Assembly: GCA_964494805.1 (NCBI GenBank)
Contig: CAZBST010000010.1
Coordinates: 1 to 64,000 of the forward strand
Source: CAIYOL01 sp964494805
GTDB lineage: Bacteria; Planctomycetota; Phycisphaerae; Sedimentisphaerales; Anaerobacaceae
Length of the DNA stretch: 64,000 bases
Reading direction: 5' to 3'
Part shown: piece by piece, positions 35,388 to 45,400 of the stretch
Numbering within the stretch: the first letter of the stretch is position 1
How the letters are laid out: every line of letters starts with the position of its first letter
Program-made: the position numbers and the translations under genes
Notes under the pieces: model-generated
Databases searched by the model: none
Told to the model about the DNA's origin: nothing
What the model saw: the letters and a program-made list of their open reading frames with translations, nothing else

Positions 35388-37256
35388 TCAATCCTTGGGC
35401 AGGGTATCGAGATTCTTTTTGACCTGCTCGGCGTAGAAGCTGTCGGCATACTTTTCTACAAAGTCCGTTAGAGCTGCTCTTGCGTCAGCCAAATACTTTT
35501 TCTTGTATTCCGGATTTGACTCGCTCTGATATAGACTAATCCTCAAACGGGCCAACTCATATAACGCTTGCATTCCGCTATCGGTGTTCTGGAACCTCTT
35601 GTGTAATTGGGATAATTTTTCGGCCCGCAACTGCTCATCAACAACAAGCTTCACCTGGGCCAGCAGGATATTGTCGCGGAGGGGGTCGCTGCTATCCATC
35701 TGTTTCAGTAATTCATCAAGACTACGCCCATAATCACCACTATCATGCGGGTTCAACATAACGAATTTCGCCAAACGCTTTTCTGCTCCCGGCTCACCGG
35801 TTCGATTTTCCGCCCCTATCAGACTTCGCAGCTGGTGTAATTTTATTTGCAGCTCGGTCAACTTAAACAATGTTATTGCCGAATCAGCAGGTGGCTGAAA
35901 CAAACTAAAGAATGTATCACTTTGCGTCTGTTTCTTCTCAAGCTGCTTCAACCGCTCCGCCGTCATATTCTGTGCCTCTGCAAGAAGTTTATCCGCCTGC
36001 TTGAAGTCACATCGGCCCGCCAGATACTTCGCGAGACGCCATCTCGCTTCCAATGATTCCGCGCTGTCTCCGAACTCTGTGTACAGCCATTCCCAGCTGC
36101 CTTGCGAGCGTTCGTATGGGTAATCGCTGTAAAAATGCAATATCTCTTTTTGCTCAAACATCTCAATATCGGGGCTGTATTCACTCAGAATCGCCTGGTA
36201 GTAGAGCGCTATAGGCATCCGTCGGCTGGTGGGACGCCGGCTTATAAAAGAATCATACTGGGCTGACAGCCATCGCTTTTTCGCCTGGTAATTTAGCTCC
36301 GGCGGCACTGTAAACCACCACGGCCAGCGGCCGCGACTCAACTCATCCTCTATCTTTTCTTTCAATTTCGCACGAAGTGGTATCGGTTCGGTTGGATAAA
36401 ATGACATCTCAAGATACCTTCTCACTCTGGCGGGAGGTTGGGTCACCATTTCGTCCAGCAGTTCTCTTATACTGTGGTCGTGAAATTCAATCGCCTGCTC
36501 CGGATTATTCTTGGCTACATAGAGCTGGTAGTCTAATTCATCAAATCCTATTCTTATCTCAAACGTAACCACAGCCAGCAAAAGGAAAACACAGGTAACA
36601 ACCCACACCAGCCCAGGCCGATAACGCGTAAAATGCCCTATCCCCAGGACTAACCCCACTATACCCAAACCGACAAGCCATGCACAAATCCACGGCGTAA
36701 AAGAAAATCCCCACTTAATAGGTTCCACCCCCTTTGCACCGCCGAAGTAGGCCCAAAAAGCAAGCTGTGGCGCCGTACATAATACTATCGCAATGAAACG
36801 CGAACGAAAACGAAGTGGACGACACGCCACGGCAAGACAGCTCACCAAAAGACAAATTGCAAAGGCCGGTAAATTGGCCCCGAAAAACACCAACAATATA
36901 AAAGGCAAACTGTACCGGAAGCTCATAAGCTGCGAAACAAGCACCGGCACAATCGCCATAATACCCATAAGCAGCCCCAAAACAAGAACCTGCCACGGGT
37001 ATTCAAATATGCTCAAGCCGGTTGTGACAGACTGCCCCAGATACCAAAGCTTGGGAGAAGTCACTGCCTGAAAGTCAAATGACCAGAATGAGCCGGTTAG
37101 CACTTTCGACCAGAAAGATGCGGTTATTCCAAAGGCTACAAGAGCAAGCAGCCAGCATCTCTGGACATTTCTATGACTGTAATGCAGCGTAGGGCCGATT
37201 GACAGAAAAGTCTTCGAGACTGGTTTAGACCCGTTTTTTGGCTGTTTATCTTCCAT
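35388..37256 (-). CDS. Polytopic membrane protein with large helical C-terminal domain, unknown
   Basis: The 622-residue protein has about seven membrane helices in residues 35-235, then a soluble helical part of nearly 400 residues. The latter carries TPR-like or outer-membrane-assembly-lipoprotein-like repeats (for example ALYELARLRISLYQSE, LADARAALTDFVEKYADSFYAEQVKKNL). The N-terminal half resembles YIP1-type membrane regions in general composition, but no motif is decisive. It lies upstream of the GT-C/TPR gene and downstream of ahcY on the same strand. Function unknown. Confidence 0.7.
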   Translation of the reverse strand: MEDKQPKNGSKPVSKTFLSIGPTLHYSHRNVQRCWLLALVAFGITASFWSKVLTGSFWSFDFQAVTSPKLWYLGQSVTTGLSIFEYPWQVLVLGLLMGIMAIVPVLVSQLMSFRYSLPFILLVFFGANLPAFAICLLVSCLAVACRPLRFRSRFIAIVLCTAPQLAFWAYFGGAKGVEPIKWGFSFTPWICAWLVGLGIVGLVLGIGHFTRYRPGLVWVVTCVFLLLAVVTFEIRIGFDELDYQLYVAKNNPEQAIEFHDHSIRELLDEMVTQPPARVRRYLEMSFYPTEPIPLRAKLKEKIEDELSRGRWPWWFTVPPELNYQAKKRWLSAQYDSFISRRPTSRRMPIALYYQAILSEYSPDIEMFEQKEILHFYSDYPYERSQGSWEWLYTEFGDSAESLEARWRLAKYLAGRCDFKQADKLLAEAQNMTAERLKQLEKKQTQSDTFFSLFQPPADSAITLFKLTELQIKLHQLRSLIGAENRTGEPGAEKRLAKFVMLNPHDSGDYGRSLDELLKQMDSSDPLRDNILLAQVKLVVDEQLRAEKLSQLHKRFQNTDSGMQALYELARLRISLYQSESNPEYKKKYLADARAALTDFVEKYADSFYAEQVKKNLDTLPKD

Positions 37257-37314
37257 AAACTTTATTTGCTCGTTTTACACTCTCAACTCTCCATTGTGAG
37301 CATCGAGCAACAAG

Positions 37315-38574
37315 TTACGTCCCTTCACCGCTGCTGGCAAGATAAATGACCTGTTCCGGCGTCAGTCTGTCTATTTCAATCGACATCGATTTCATCTTGA
37401 GCTTACTTACCTGCCGCTCTATCTCCATCGGGACATCGTGCACTGCAATAGCAAGTTTGCCCTGTTTTTTTATCACATATTCGGCTTCTAACGCTTGCGT
37501 AGAAAAGCTCATATCCATCACACTTGCAGGGTGTCCCTCTGCCGCTGCGAGGTTAATCAGCCGCCCTTCCGCCAAAAGGCATATCCGCTTGCTATTTTTC
37601 AAAACATACTCATCAACATGATTGCGGACGCCGCGGTTCACCTTCCTGCTCATCTTTTTCAAGGCCGGTATATCTATCTCAACGTTGAAATGTCCGCTGT
37701 TGGCCACAACCGCCCTGTCTTTCATCACCCGGAAGTGCTCAGAGCGAATAACGTTTTTATTACCCGTCAGCGTTACGAACAGGTTCCCAACCTTCGCTGC
37801 CTGTGCCATCGGACAAACCGTAAAGCCGTCCATAGCCGCTTCAAGGGCCTTAATCGGGTCAACCTCTGTAACGATGACAATGGCCCCCATACCTCTGGCC
37901 CGCATAGCAAAGCCCCGGCCGCACCAGCCGTAGCCAGCCACAACGACCTTCTTGCCTGCCATTAGAAAATCCGTCGCCCGAATAATACCGTCGACCGTCG
38001 ATTGGCCTGTCCCATAGCGGTTGTCGAAAAGGTGCTTGGTTGCTGCGTCATTTACCGCAATTACGGGGAATTTTAGCTTGCCTTCGTTCGCCATTGCCCG
38101 TAAACGGATAACGCCAGTAGTGGTCTCTTCCATACTCGCAATAATCCGGTGTGCCTCTTTCTTTCTGCGGGTATGCAGCTCATTTACCAAATCAGCCCCA
38201 TCGTCAAATGTAATAACCGGCTTATGGTCAATCGCAGCGTTGATATGTTTGTAATAGGTCGGCCGGTTCTCACCGCATATAGCAAAAACCGGTATCTTAA
38301 AATCCTTCACCAATGAAGCCGCTACATCATCCTGCGTGCTCAGCGGATTGGAAGCGCACAGAACGACATTCGCCCCTGCTGCTTTCAATGTCCTCGCAAT
38401 ATTAGCCGTCTCAGCGGTTATATGCAAACAGGCCGAAACGTTTTTGCCCGCCAATGGCTTACTTTTTGCAAACCGCCCCCGTATCTGCGCAAGGACCGGC
38501 ATATCGTTATCCGCCCACAAAATCCGTCTCTTTCCTTCAGCCGCCAACGACAAATCAGCTACGTCATATTTCAT
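37315..38574 (-). CDS. ahcY: Adenosylhomocysteinase
   Basis: The enzyme splits S-adenosylhomocysteine to homocysteine and adenosine with bound NAD+, relieving inhibition of methyltransferases. The 419 residues contain CLHITAETA, the substrate and catalytic region EETTTGVIRL, NDAATKHLFDNRYGTGQS and the NAD site VVVAGYGWCGRGFAMRARG. It is the short form typical of archaea and thermophiles, lacking the 40-residue insert of many bacterial enzymes. No SAH or SAM riboswitch was seen in the 190 bp upstream. Confidence 0.95.
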   Translation of the reverse strand: MKYDVADLSLAAEGKRRILWADNDMPVLAQIRGRFAKSKPLAGKNVSACLHITAETANIARTLKAAGANVVLCASNPLSTQDDVAASLVKDFKIPVFAICGENRPTYYKHINAAIDHKPVITFDDGADLVNELHTRRKKEAHRIIASMEETTTGVIRLRAMANEGKLKFPVIAVNDAATKHLFDNRYGTGQSTVDGIIRATDFLMAGKKVVVAGYGWCGRGFAMRARGMGAIVIVTEVDPIKALEAAMDGFTVCPMAQAAKVGNLFVTLTGNKNVIRSEHFRVMKDRAVVANSGHFNVEIDIPALKKMSRKVNRGVRNHVDEYVLKNSKRICLLAEGRLINLAAAEGHPASVMDMSFSTQALEAEYVIKKQGKLAIAVHDVPMEIERQVSKLKMKSMSIEIDRLTPEQVIYLASSGEGT

Positions 38575-38768
38575 TTATTAATCCCTTAACAATTAACAAA
38601 TTAACCAATTGTCCAATTAACCAGTATAGATATGGGCAGTAAGTATAAAGCCGGAAGACAAACTTTGCAACCTTTATTTCCTACTGTTCATTTAGCTTGA
38701 CTTCTCCTCAGCTTTTAGTAAAAATTTGTGCGGAATTGGCACTTATCCACGAATAAGGAGCATTAATT

Positions 38769-40106
38769 ATGAAAGCAAAGACAAGATTTCTACTTCTGAT
38801 TGTAATTGCACCTATTGCCCCTGGCTGTTCCATAGAATCCTCAGAAAATAGTGTCCCGGCAAAGCTGACGCCTCCTGCCATAGACGCCAATATCGCCGCA
38901 AAGACGCCCGCCGCCACAGACGCCAACATCGCCGCAATGATTACGCCCTCCGCCATAGATGCCCGCATCGCCGAAATTCGAATGGGCGATATAATAGTAA
39001 AAACCAAACCCGGCTCCGACGTTAAGGTCCGGCAGGTCCGCCACGCATTCCTCTTCGGTGCCGCCATTCCGGATAGTCTCGCAGAAAAAAGTGCTGACGC
39101 TATGTCTGCAGAAGATAGAAAAATGTATCTGAAGGTCTTGAGCGAGAACTTCAACTACGCTGTCCACGAAAACGCCCTCAAATGGTACGACTGCGAGGCC
39201 GAACAAAACGTCGTCGATTATTACAGGGCCGACAGAATCTGGGAAATCTGCAACGAGCTTAATATCCCGATGCGGGGCCACTGCATTTTCTGGGCCAAAG
39301 ACAAATACATTATGTCCTGGCTGAAACCGCTCAATACCGACCAGCTCCGCGCAGCGGTCCACCGCAGGGCAATTGACGTCACGAAACATTTCAAAGGCCG
39401 AATCAGCGAATTCGACCTCAACAACGAAATGATTCACGGTGACTTCTTCCGCCGACGCCTCGGCTACGGCATCGTCAGCGAAATGGCCTATATGGCTATG
39501 GCTGGTAATCCCGATATTACTCTCTTCGTAAACGATTACGGCATCCTCGTCGAGGGCGGCTACAATGCCGCAACCTATATAACCCAAATCGAAAACCTCC
39601 TCGCAATGGGCGTCCCCATCGGCGGCATCGGCTGTCAGGGCCATTTCGTTGCAACAAAGGCCGCCGACAAGGCCCCCACTACCCCCGAGCACGTCCAGAA
39701 AACGCTCGATAAGCTCGCAAAGTTCAATCTGCCGATTAAAATCACCGAATGTCTTTTCATCGGCGACAGCGAACAGGATAAAGCCGATGCCCTTCGAATG
39801 TTTTTCCCGATTTGCTTTGCCCACCCGAATGTCGAAGCTATTATAATTTGGGGCTTCTGGGAGCAGGGACACTGGATGCCACACACCGCTATGTGGAAAA
39901 AAGACTGGACGCCGACTCCGCAGGTCGAGGCCTATCGTGACCTTGTCTTTAACAAATGGTGGACGCAGAGCGCCGGCAAAGCTGACAAAAACGGCATTTT
40001 CAAAACCCGTGCATTCTTCGGCGATTACATAATCACCTCAAACGGCAAGGAAAAGAAAGTGCCCCTCAGCAAAAAAGATAAAATAATAGAGGTAAAATTC
40101 AAATAA
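38769..40106 (+). CDS. GH10 endo-xylanase-like lipoprotein
   Basis: The GH10 fold cuts the beta-1,4-xylan backbone. The lipobox IAPGC gives lipid attachment at Cys20. Residues 34-69 are three tandem 12-residue repeats (TPPAIDANIAAK, TPAATDANIAAM, TPSAIDARIAE), probably a flexible spacer. The catalytic domain shows GAAIPDS, MRGHCIFWAK, the acid/base Glu220 in FDLNNEMIHGDFF and the nucleophile Glu327 in IKITEC, plus WGFWEQGHW. Both catalytic motifs deviate slightly from the textbook DVVNE and ITELD, as in many planctomycete members. GGAG lies 8 bases before the ATG. No dockerin-like tail. Confidence 0.88.
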   Translation: MKAKTRFLLLIVIAPIAPGCSIESSENSVPAKLTPPAIDANIAAKTPAATDANIAAMITPSAIDARIAEIRMGDIIVKTKPGSDVKVRQVRHAFLFGAAIPDSLAEKSADAMSAEDRKMYLKVLSENFNYAVHENALKWYDCEAEQNVVDYYRADRIWEICNELNIPMRGHCIFWAKDKYIMSWLKPLNTDQLRAAVHRRAIDVTKHFKGRISEFDLNNEMIHGDFFRRRLGYGIVSEMAYMAMAGNPDITLFVNDYGILVEGGYNAATYITQIENLLAMGVPIGGIGCQGHFVATKAADKAPTTPEHVQKTLDKLAKFNLPIKITECLFIGDSEQDKADALRMFFPICFAHPNVEAIIIWGFWEQGHWMPHTAMWKKDWTPTPQVEAYRDLVFNKWWTQSAGKADKNGIFKTRAFFGDYIITSNGKEKKVPLSKKDKIIEVKFK

Positions 40107-40331
40107 TCAGGATTTTATGGGAATTCAATCAAACCTGTAGGTAGCTACGGGGGAAAACGGGAATTTTGAAAAAATTTTAACTGCTTTGACGGCAAATAGT
40201 TAGCTCGGTCGCTATCGGCAAAAACGACATAAATTTCGATTCAAATGCGCAAGTTGAGACAATTGTTTGGGGCGGAGAAGTAAAAAACGCGAACAGGTCA
40301 TTTCGTAAAATGGTCTGAAAGTGGTCAACGG

Positions 40332-40454
40332 CGCTATTATAAGAGCATATAGTAGAAAACGTTTGAAAACTTACAAAAATTGTGTGGAAATATTCAAAAG
40401 TTGTATAGAAACGTTTGAAAATTTTGGACGCCACTAAGACACAAAGACACGAAG
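40332..40454. repeat. 21-nt phased A-tract array, copy 1
   Basis: Three consecutive 21-base units lie at 40367-40387, 40388-40408 and 40409-40429, each beginning AAA and rich in A-tracts. They are preceded by CTATTATAAGAGC and followed by GACGCCACTAAGACACAAAGACACGAAG. The same order of parts occurs at 55433-55618. Confidence 0.75.
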
Positions 40455-40494
40455 AAAAATTAGACACAATTTTTTACCAATGAGAAGATAGAGT

Positions 40495-40581
40495 TGCTGT
40501 TGATGCCGGAGGCCGCAACGAGGAAACATACAGTGTTACGCGGTCCCATAATGGACGCAGTAAGTAGAACAGTATCCGAAC
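40495..40581 (+). repeat. Left direct repeat flanking FG-GAP gene
   Basis: It begins with the dispersed TGCTGTTGATGCCGGAGGCC motif. The 62 bases at 40520-40581 (GAGGAAACATACAGTGTTAC... to ...CAGTATCCGAAC) match 42143-42204 at 56 of 62 positions, in the same orientation, 1623 bp away. All six differences are transitions. Confidence 0.85.
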
Positions 40582-40732
40582 GATTCGACTCTTCGATTCT
40601 ACTCAGGGCAGGTAGTATAGAGGGTAGACACGATGCTTCTTAGTCACCCTGTGATGGTGTTTTTTTCTTGACTTTTGGGGCATATTGTGGAACAATATAT
40701 GTCACTAAACTCTTTCAGGAGGATAAATAAAA

Positions 40733-42061
40733 ATGAGACGCAGAACAAATCTTTTGGCTTTTATGGTAATTGTATATTTGCTGGCATGTGTCAACCCGGC
40801 GGAGGCGTGGACGCCGGAGTGGGCGAAACTGATTGCCACAGACGGTATGATAGATGATGACTACGGCTTTTCGGTTGCCATCAGCGGGGATTACGCCATC
40901 GTGGGGGTTCCCGGCGATGACGATAACGGGAGCAATTCCGGTTCGGCATATATATTCAAGCGTGAAGGAAAAAGCTGGAACGAGCAGGCCAAACTGCTTG
41001 CCTCGGATGGCGCTGCGGATGATGTGTTCGGCGGCTCTGTTTCAATCAGCGGGGATTACGCTATTGTAGGGGCTGGTGGGGATGGTTCGGGTTCGGCGTA
41101 TATATTTGCGCCCAATGAAGTTAACCCGAACAACTGGGACCAGGTGGCGAAACTGACGGCCTCGGACGGCGCTGAAAGCGATTTCTTTGGCTCGTCTGTT
41201 TCAATCAGCGCCGATTACGCTATTGTCGGATCCCTTTACGATGATGATAAGGGGAGCAGTTCGGGTTCGGCGTATATATTCAAGCGTGACGGGGCAAGCT
41301 GGAGCGAGCAGGCAAAGCTGACAGCTTCGGACGGCGCTGGCGGTGATGTCTTTGGCGAGTCGGTATCAATTTGCGGGAATTATGCTATCATCGGCGCGCG
41401 CGGCGATGACGATTTTGGAAATCTGTCGGGTTCGGCATATGTATTTGAGCCGAACGCAGTTGACCCGAACAACTGGGACGAGGTTGTGAAGCTAACGGCC
41501 TCGGACGGTGCTGAAGGTGACAGATTTGGCGAGTCTGTTTCTATCAGTGAGAGTTATGCGATTATCGGGGCACCTCGCGATGACGATAATGGGGCTGATT
41601 CCGGTTCGGCGTATATATTCAAGCGTGACGGGGCAAGCTGGAGCGAGCAGGCGAAGCTGACGGCTTCGGATGGCGCTATTGAAGATTACTTTGGCGAGTC
41701 TGTTTCAGTCAGCGGGAACCGTGTGATTGCAGGGGCGCATCGCGATGACGATTTGGGAGATAAGTCGGGTTCGGCGTATGTATTTGAGCCGAACGCAGTT
41801 GACCCGAACAACTGGGACGAGGCAGTGAAACTGACGGCGTCGGACGGTGCCGCCGGTGATTACTTTGGCTACTCGGTTGCAATCAGCGGGAATTTTGCAA
41901 TCGTCGGGGCCGTGTATGATGACCACAGCGGGGAGGTCGATGTCGGCTCGGCATATTTGTTCAGTGATGTATCGTGCCCGGCTGCAGACTTAGATGATGA
42001 CTGCTTTGTCGGTTTTAAGGATTTCGCTTTATTTACCGAGGAGTGGCTGCAAGGTTTGTGA
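40733..42061 (+). CDS. Secreted FG-GAP repeat protein with dockerin-like tail
   Basis: The 442-residue protein has a signal peptide (LLACVNPAEA). Seven copies of a repeat of about 50 residues follow (AKLTASDGA...D.FG.SVSISG.YAIVGA..DDD.G..SGSAYIF), which should fold as an FG-GAP/integrin-type beta propeller with Asp-rich calcium loops. The C-terminus has one dockerin-like motif (CPAADLDDDCFVGFKDFALFTEEWLQG). GGAGG lies before the ATG. The repeats are very alike in DNA, indicating recent expansion. The likely role is surface binding. The gene lies between two 62-bp direct repeats. Confidence 0.85.
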   Translation: MRRRTNLLAFMVIVYLLACVNPAEAWTPEWAKLIATDGMIDDDYGFSVAISGDYAIVGVPGDDDNGSNSGSAYIFKREGKSWNEQAKLLASDGAADDVFGGSVSISGDYAIVGAGGDGSGSAYIFAPNEVNPNNWDQVAKLTASDGAESDFFGSSVSISADYAIVGSLYDDDKGSSSGSAYIFKRDGASWSEQAKLTASDGAGGDVFGESVSICGNYAIIGARGDDDFGNLSGSAYVFEPNAVDPNNWDEVVKLTASDGAEGDRFGESVSISESYAIIGAPRDDDNGADSGSAYIFKRDGASWSEQAKLTASDGAIEDYFGESVSVSGNRVIAGAHRDDDLGDKSGSAYVFEPNAVDPNNWDEAVKLTASDGAAGDYFGYSVAISGNFAIVGAVYDDHSGEVDVGSAYLFSDVSCPAADLDDDCFVGFKDFALFTEEWLQGL

Positions 42062-42132
42062 AAAACCGTACGACGAAATCGCAGATATTAAGAATACTTG
42101 TTGTAGCTTAGAATCTCACCTATTTTTTTCTC

Positions 42133-42204
42133 TGGCCGGAATGAGGAAACATACAGCGTTACGCGGTCCCGCAATGGACGCAGTAAGTAAAACAGTATCT
42201 GAGC
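42133..42204 (+). repeat. Right direct repeat flanking FG-GAP gene
   Basis: TGGCCGGAATGAGGAAAC leads into the 62-base copy (42143-42204) of the left repeat. The CCGGA...ATGAGG part also belongs to the wider dispersed family. Confidence 0.85.
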
Positions 42205-42232
42205 ATTAGGCAGCCCGAGCAGGTTTTTTTCA

Positions 42233-42262
42233 AAGGCCGATTTGGAAAAGTCGGCCTTTTTT
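42233..42262 (+). terminator. Rho-independent terminator after FG-GAP gene
   Basis: AAGGCCGA (42233-42240) pairs with TCGGCCTT (42251-42258) around a 10-base loop and runs into a T-tract. It lies 170 bp after the stop codon, beyond the right direct repeat. Confidence 0.75.
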
Positions 42263-42430
42263 AATTGTTTTTGTTGTAAGAATGTTTATGCAGAAATAAT
42301 TGACGCTGGGTGGGAAAAAGGCGAAGAAGCAATCATTTATTTAAAGACAAAAGATATACTCGAACTAAGTTTTCCAAGTTAGCACTCCGAAAGCGTTTTG
42401 GCCCATAGGGATATAAGCAAGGCAGGCGGC
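42263..42430. other. Spacer with short repeat and possible coding remnant
   Basis: TTTTGTTGTAAGAATGTTT (from 42267) resembles 45691-45735. One plus frame from about 42286 to 42381 reads AEIIDAGWEKGEEAIIYLKT ending at TAG, which looks protein-like, but it has no start codon or ribosome site. Confidence 0.3.
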
Positions 42431-45400
42431 TTAACCTCTGGCATACTTAGTTTTCATCTCGTTAAAATAGGCAAGCTCTTCCGGCGTGATGGAAGACCTC
42501 ACTTTTTTCATTGCAGAAGAGATATCGGCCATATTGATTTTGGGGTTGGCTTCGTCTGACCTGCGGATTAGATTCATAGAGGCCTCGTAGCAAAGCGCAG
42601 CAAGGTCGGCGCCAGAATAATTCTCCGTGCCTGCTGCTACCTTATGCAGACTTACCTGCCCATCAACCGGTTTTTCTTTTAAGTGAACCTTCAGTATTTC
42701 CAGCCTGGATTTTTCATCCGGGGGCGGAATGTAGACAAGGCGGTCAAACCGGCCCGGCCGGGTGAGAGCACTATCCAGCAGGTCAGGCCTGTTGGTAGCG
42801 GCAACAACAACGATTTGTTTCAACTCTTCCATTCCATCCAATTCAACAAGTAATTGCGTTATCACACCCTGACCTGAGGCGACGACAAGGTTTCTCGACG
42901 TTCCAATTGAATCTATTTCGTCAAAAAAGAGGATGCTCGGCTTATTTTCTCTTGCTCTAATAAACCATTCTTTGATGCCCTCGCTTGTCTCTTTTTTTAC
43001 ATCAACAACAAGGAAATGGGCATTACACTGACCGGCGATGACTTTAGCCATCAATGTTTTTCCACAACCCGGCGGGCCGTAGAGAAGCACCCCTTTTGGG
43101 GGTTTAATGCCAAATTTTTCATAGAGGTCGGGCTTCTTCAGCGGTGTTTCAATCGCCTCAATCATCTCCTGTTTGACATTCTCGAGCCCTCCTATTTGTT
43201 CCCAGGAATACTTCTGTTTCTCTTCGGCAGCTCCAGTTTCGGCCCTTAGAGTTCTTCGGCTGTATTTTTCCTGCAGCTCATCGTACTTGCGCAGGGATTT
43301 CAAAGAAACAGACGGTTTCGAATGTTTGATTTGCTCTTTTAATGCCGGCATTGATATTTCCACTATATCGCGGGACTTGACACTTTCCTGCATTGCCTGC
43401 TCCACAACTTTCGAGCAGACGTCTGCTATGTCGGCACCGGAAAATCTCTCGGTCATCTTTGCCAGTGCCTGAAAATTGATATCGTCAGACAAGGGTTTCT
43501 TCTCCAGATGAGCCTGGAAAATCTTTTCACGTCCTTTGGCATCCGGCAAAGGAATATAAATCAGTTTGTCAAAACGGCCTGGGCGCAATGCCGCAGGGTC
43601 GATTAAATCGGGTTCATTCGTCGCTCCTACGACGAGGACGTCTCGCAGCGATTCCACGCCGTCCATTTCCGAAAGAAAAATAGCAACTATGCGCTTCTCA
43701 GGTGAATCGCTGGTCATAGTTTCATCACGCTTACCCAGCATATTATCAATTTCGTCAAAGAAAATAACCGAAGGAGCGCTGCTGCGGGCCTGCTCAAAAA
43801 CTTTGCTAAGATTCTGCTCTGTTTCTCCATACCACTTCGACCGAAAATCAGACCCCCTGACCGAAAAGAACGAAGCTCCCACTGCTTTAGCCAGCACTTT
43901 GGCAAACATCGTCTTGCCACAACCCGGAGGACCGTAAAAAAGAATCCCTTTTGTAGCCTTCAAGCCGTATTTTTTTGCCAAGCGCGAAGAACGGCTTCCG
44001 AACTGGTGCTGGACAACCATTTGAATTTCTTTTTTTACATCTTCCAGTCCGCCGATTGAATCCCAGCTTATATCCCCCAAATCTTCAGCGAGTTCCGCCT
44101 TTTGGTGTCCGATTTTGAAAAACGCAAGTGCTGAAACCACAATTGCCGAGAAGAACAAAGATTTCACGACAGACCACGATGAAAAATACTGGGAGCCCGG
44201 CAGATTCTCAACAATGGCAGCCTGAAGAAGAAACACGGCTGCGCCCAATGCCAGGGCATAAGCCAGATACAAAAAGGTGCGTTTCTGATAAAGTTTGCCG
44301 ACTGCATATCCGGCAATTCCCCAACTGACTATTTGCACAAATACCATAGGAGGTTGCACGAGGGCGGGCCAGAGGCAATCGAGAAGATTCTGAAACGAGC
44401 TACCCAACTCCGGGGAAACCAACGATTTCATCCATTGAAAATTGAAAAAGGCGCCCGGAGCTACATCCGGGTTCATCATTATCGGCACGCCGACGTAGTT
44501 GACCGACAGAGGGCCAAGCTGATGGATATTTCCTGCTATCATACAGCAAAGTCCAACAACAGCAGCCGCAACTCCAAGGCCAACTCCTGCGCCGGCTCCA
44601 ACCAAGACAGCACCGCCAAGCGGTATAGAATAAGCAAGATTCATTCTCAAAAACAGCGGTATAAGCATAATGACAAGAGCTTGCCCCGGTCGCTCAATTA
44701 CATAAATGAAGAAGAATAAAAATGCTCCGGCTGCATAAAAAAGTGCCAGCAAAGGGCTATGAAAAGCTATTGGGAAGAACATCAAAACAAGGCCGGAGAA
44801 AATGCCTAATTTCGGACACTGCGCCGTGAGACCCGACAGGCCTAAGCAAATCAATATTACTAAAAAAGGCTGTCCAACCGGAAAGGAAAAAAAACATCGA
44901 AGCAGAATTAGAAACATTGCTGAGGCAAACAGTGACTTCCGGATAATCGTTTTGTGGTCAGAGATAATGCTTGCAAATCTATTTCGCCACTGATTCAATT
45001 CGTTTTCCAAGCTAATCACTGCCGTTGTCTGGGCAGCGGCGCTGCCAGGCGCGGTATCCGCCCTCAAACGGCTCGGGGGCTGCGGGGGCCGAGTATTTCT
45101 GCGCAGTTCCTGGATATGCCTGAGCATACGCGGGTCGTTCCCTCCGCATTCGACATATCTCTCATATTGGGCAACGGCACGCGGCAAATCTCTCAGATAA
45201 TGCTCAAACAACAGCCCCAGATTCATGTGACTGGCTACGTGGGAAGGATGCAGAGAAAGAATCTGCTGGTACTGCTCTTTGGCTAAGATATACTTCTTTT
45301 GCCTGACATAGGTCTTTGCGAGGAACAAACGGGAATCGATATCCCCAGGGGCCAAACCGACGGCTTTATTCAAAGCTTCAGAGGCTTTACTCGGCTGATT

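Larger units (their letters stand above)
40107..40732. other. Repeat-rich spacer upstream of FG-GAP gene
   Basis: About 625 bp without a convincing gene. It holds the phased 21-nt array (40332-40454), a 62-bp direct repeat (within 40495-40581), and near the right end a small CACC...GGTG hairpin with a T-run (about 40645-40667). TTGACT (40668-40673) follows and may serve as a -35 for the next gene. Confidence 0.5.

Noticed and set aside
38575..38768. SAM or SAH riboswitch before ahcY
   Set aside because: The region is AT-rich with simple AATTAAC repeats and no conserved riboswitch core.
38841..39884. Long minus-strand open frame (347 codons)
   Set aside because: It lies entirely inside the GH10 gene on the other strand, matches no family pattern and is explained as a shadow of its codon use.
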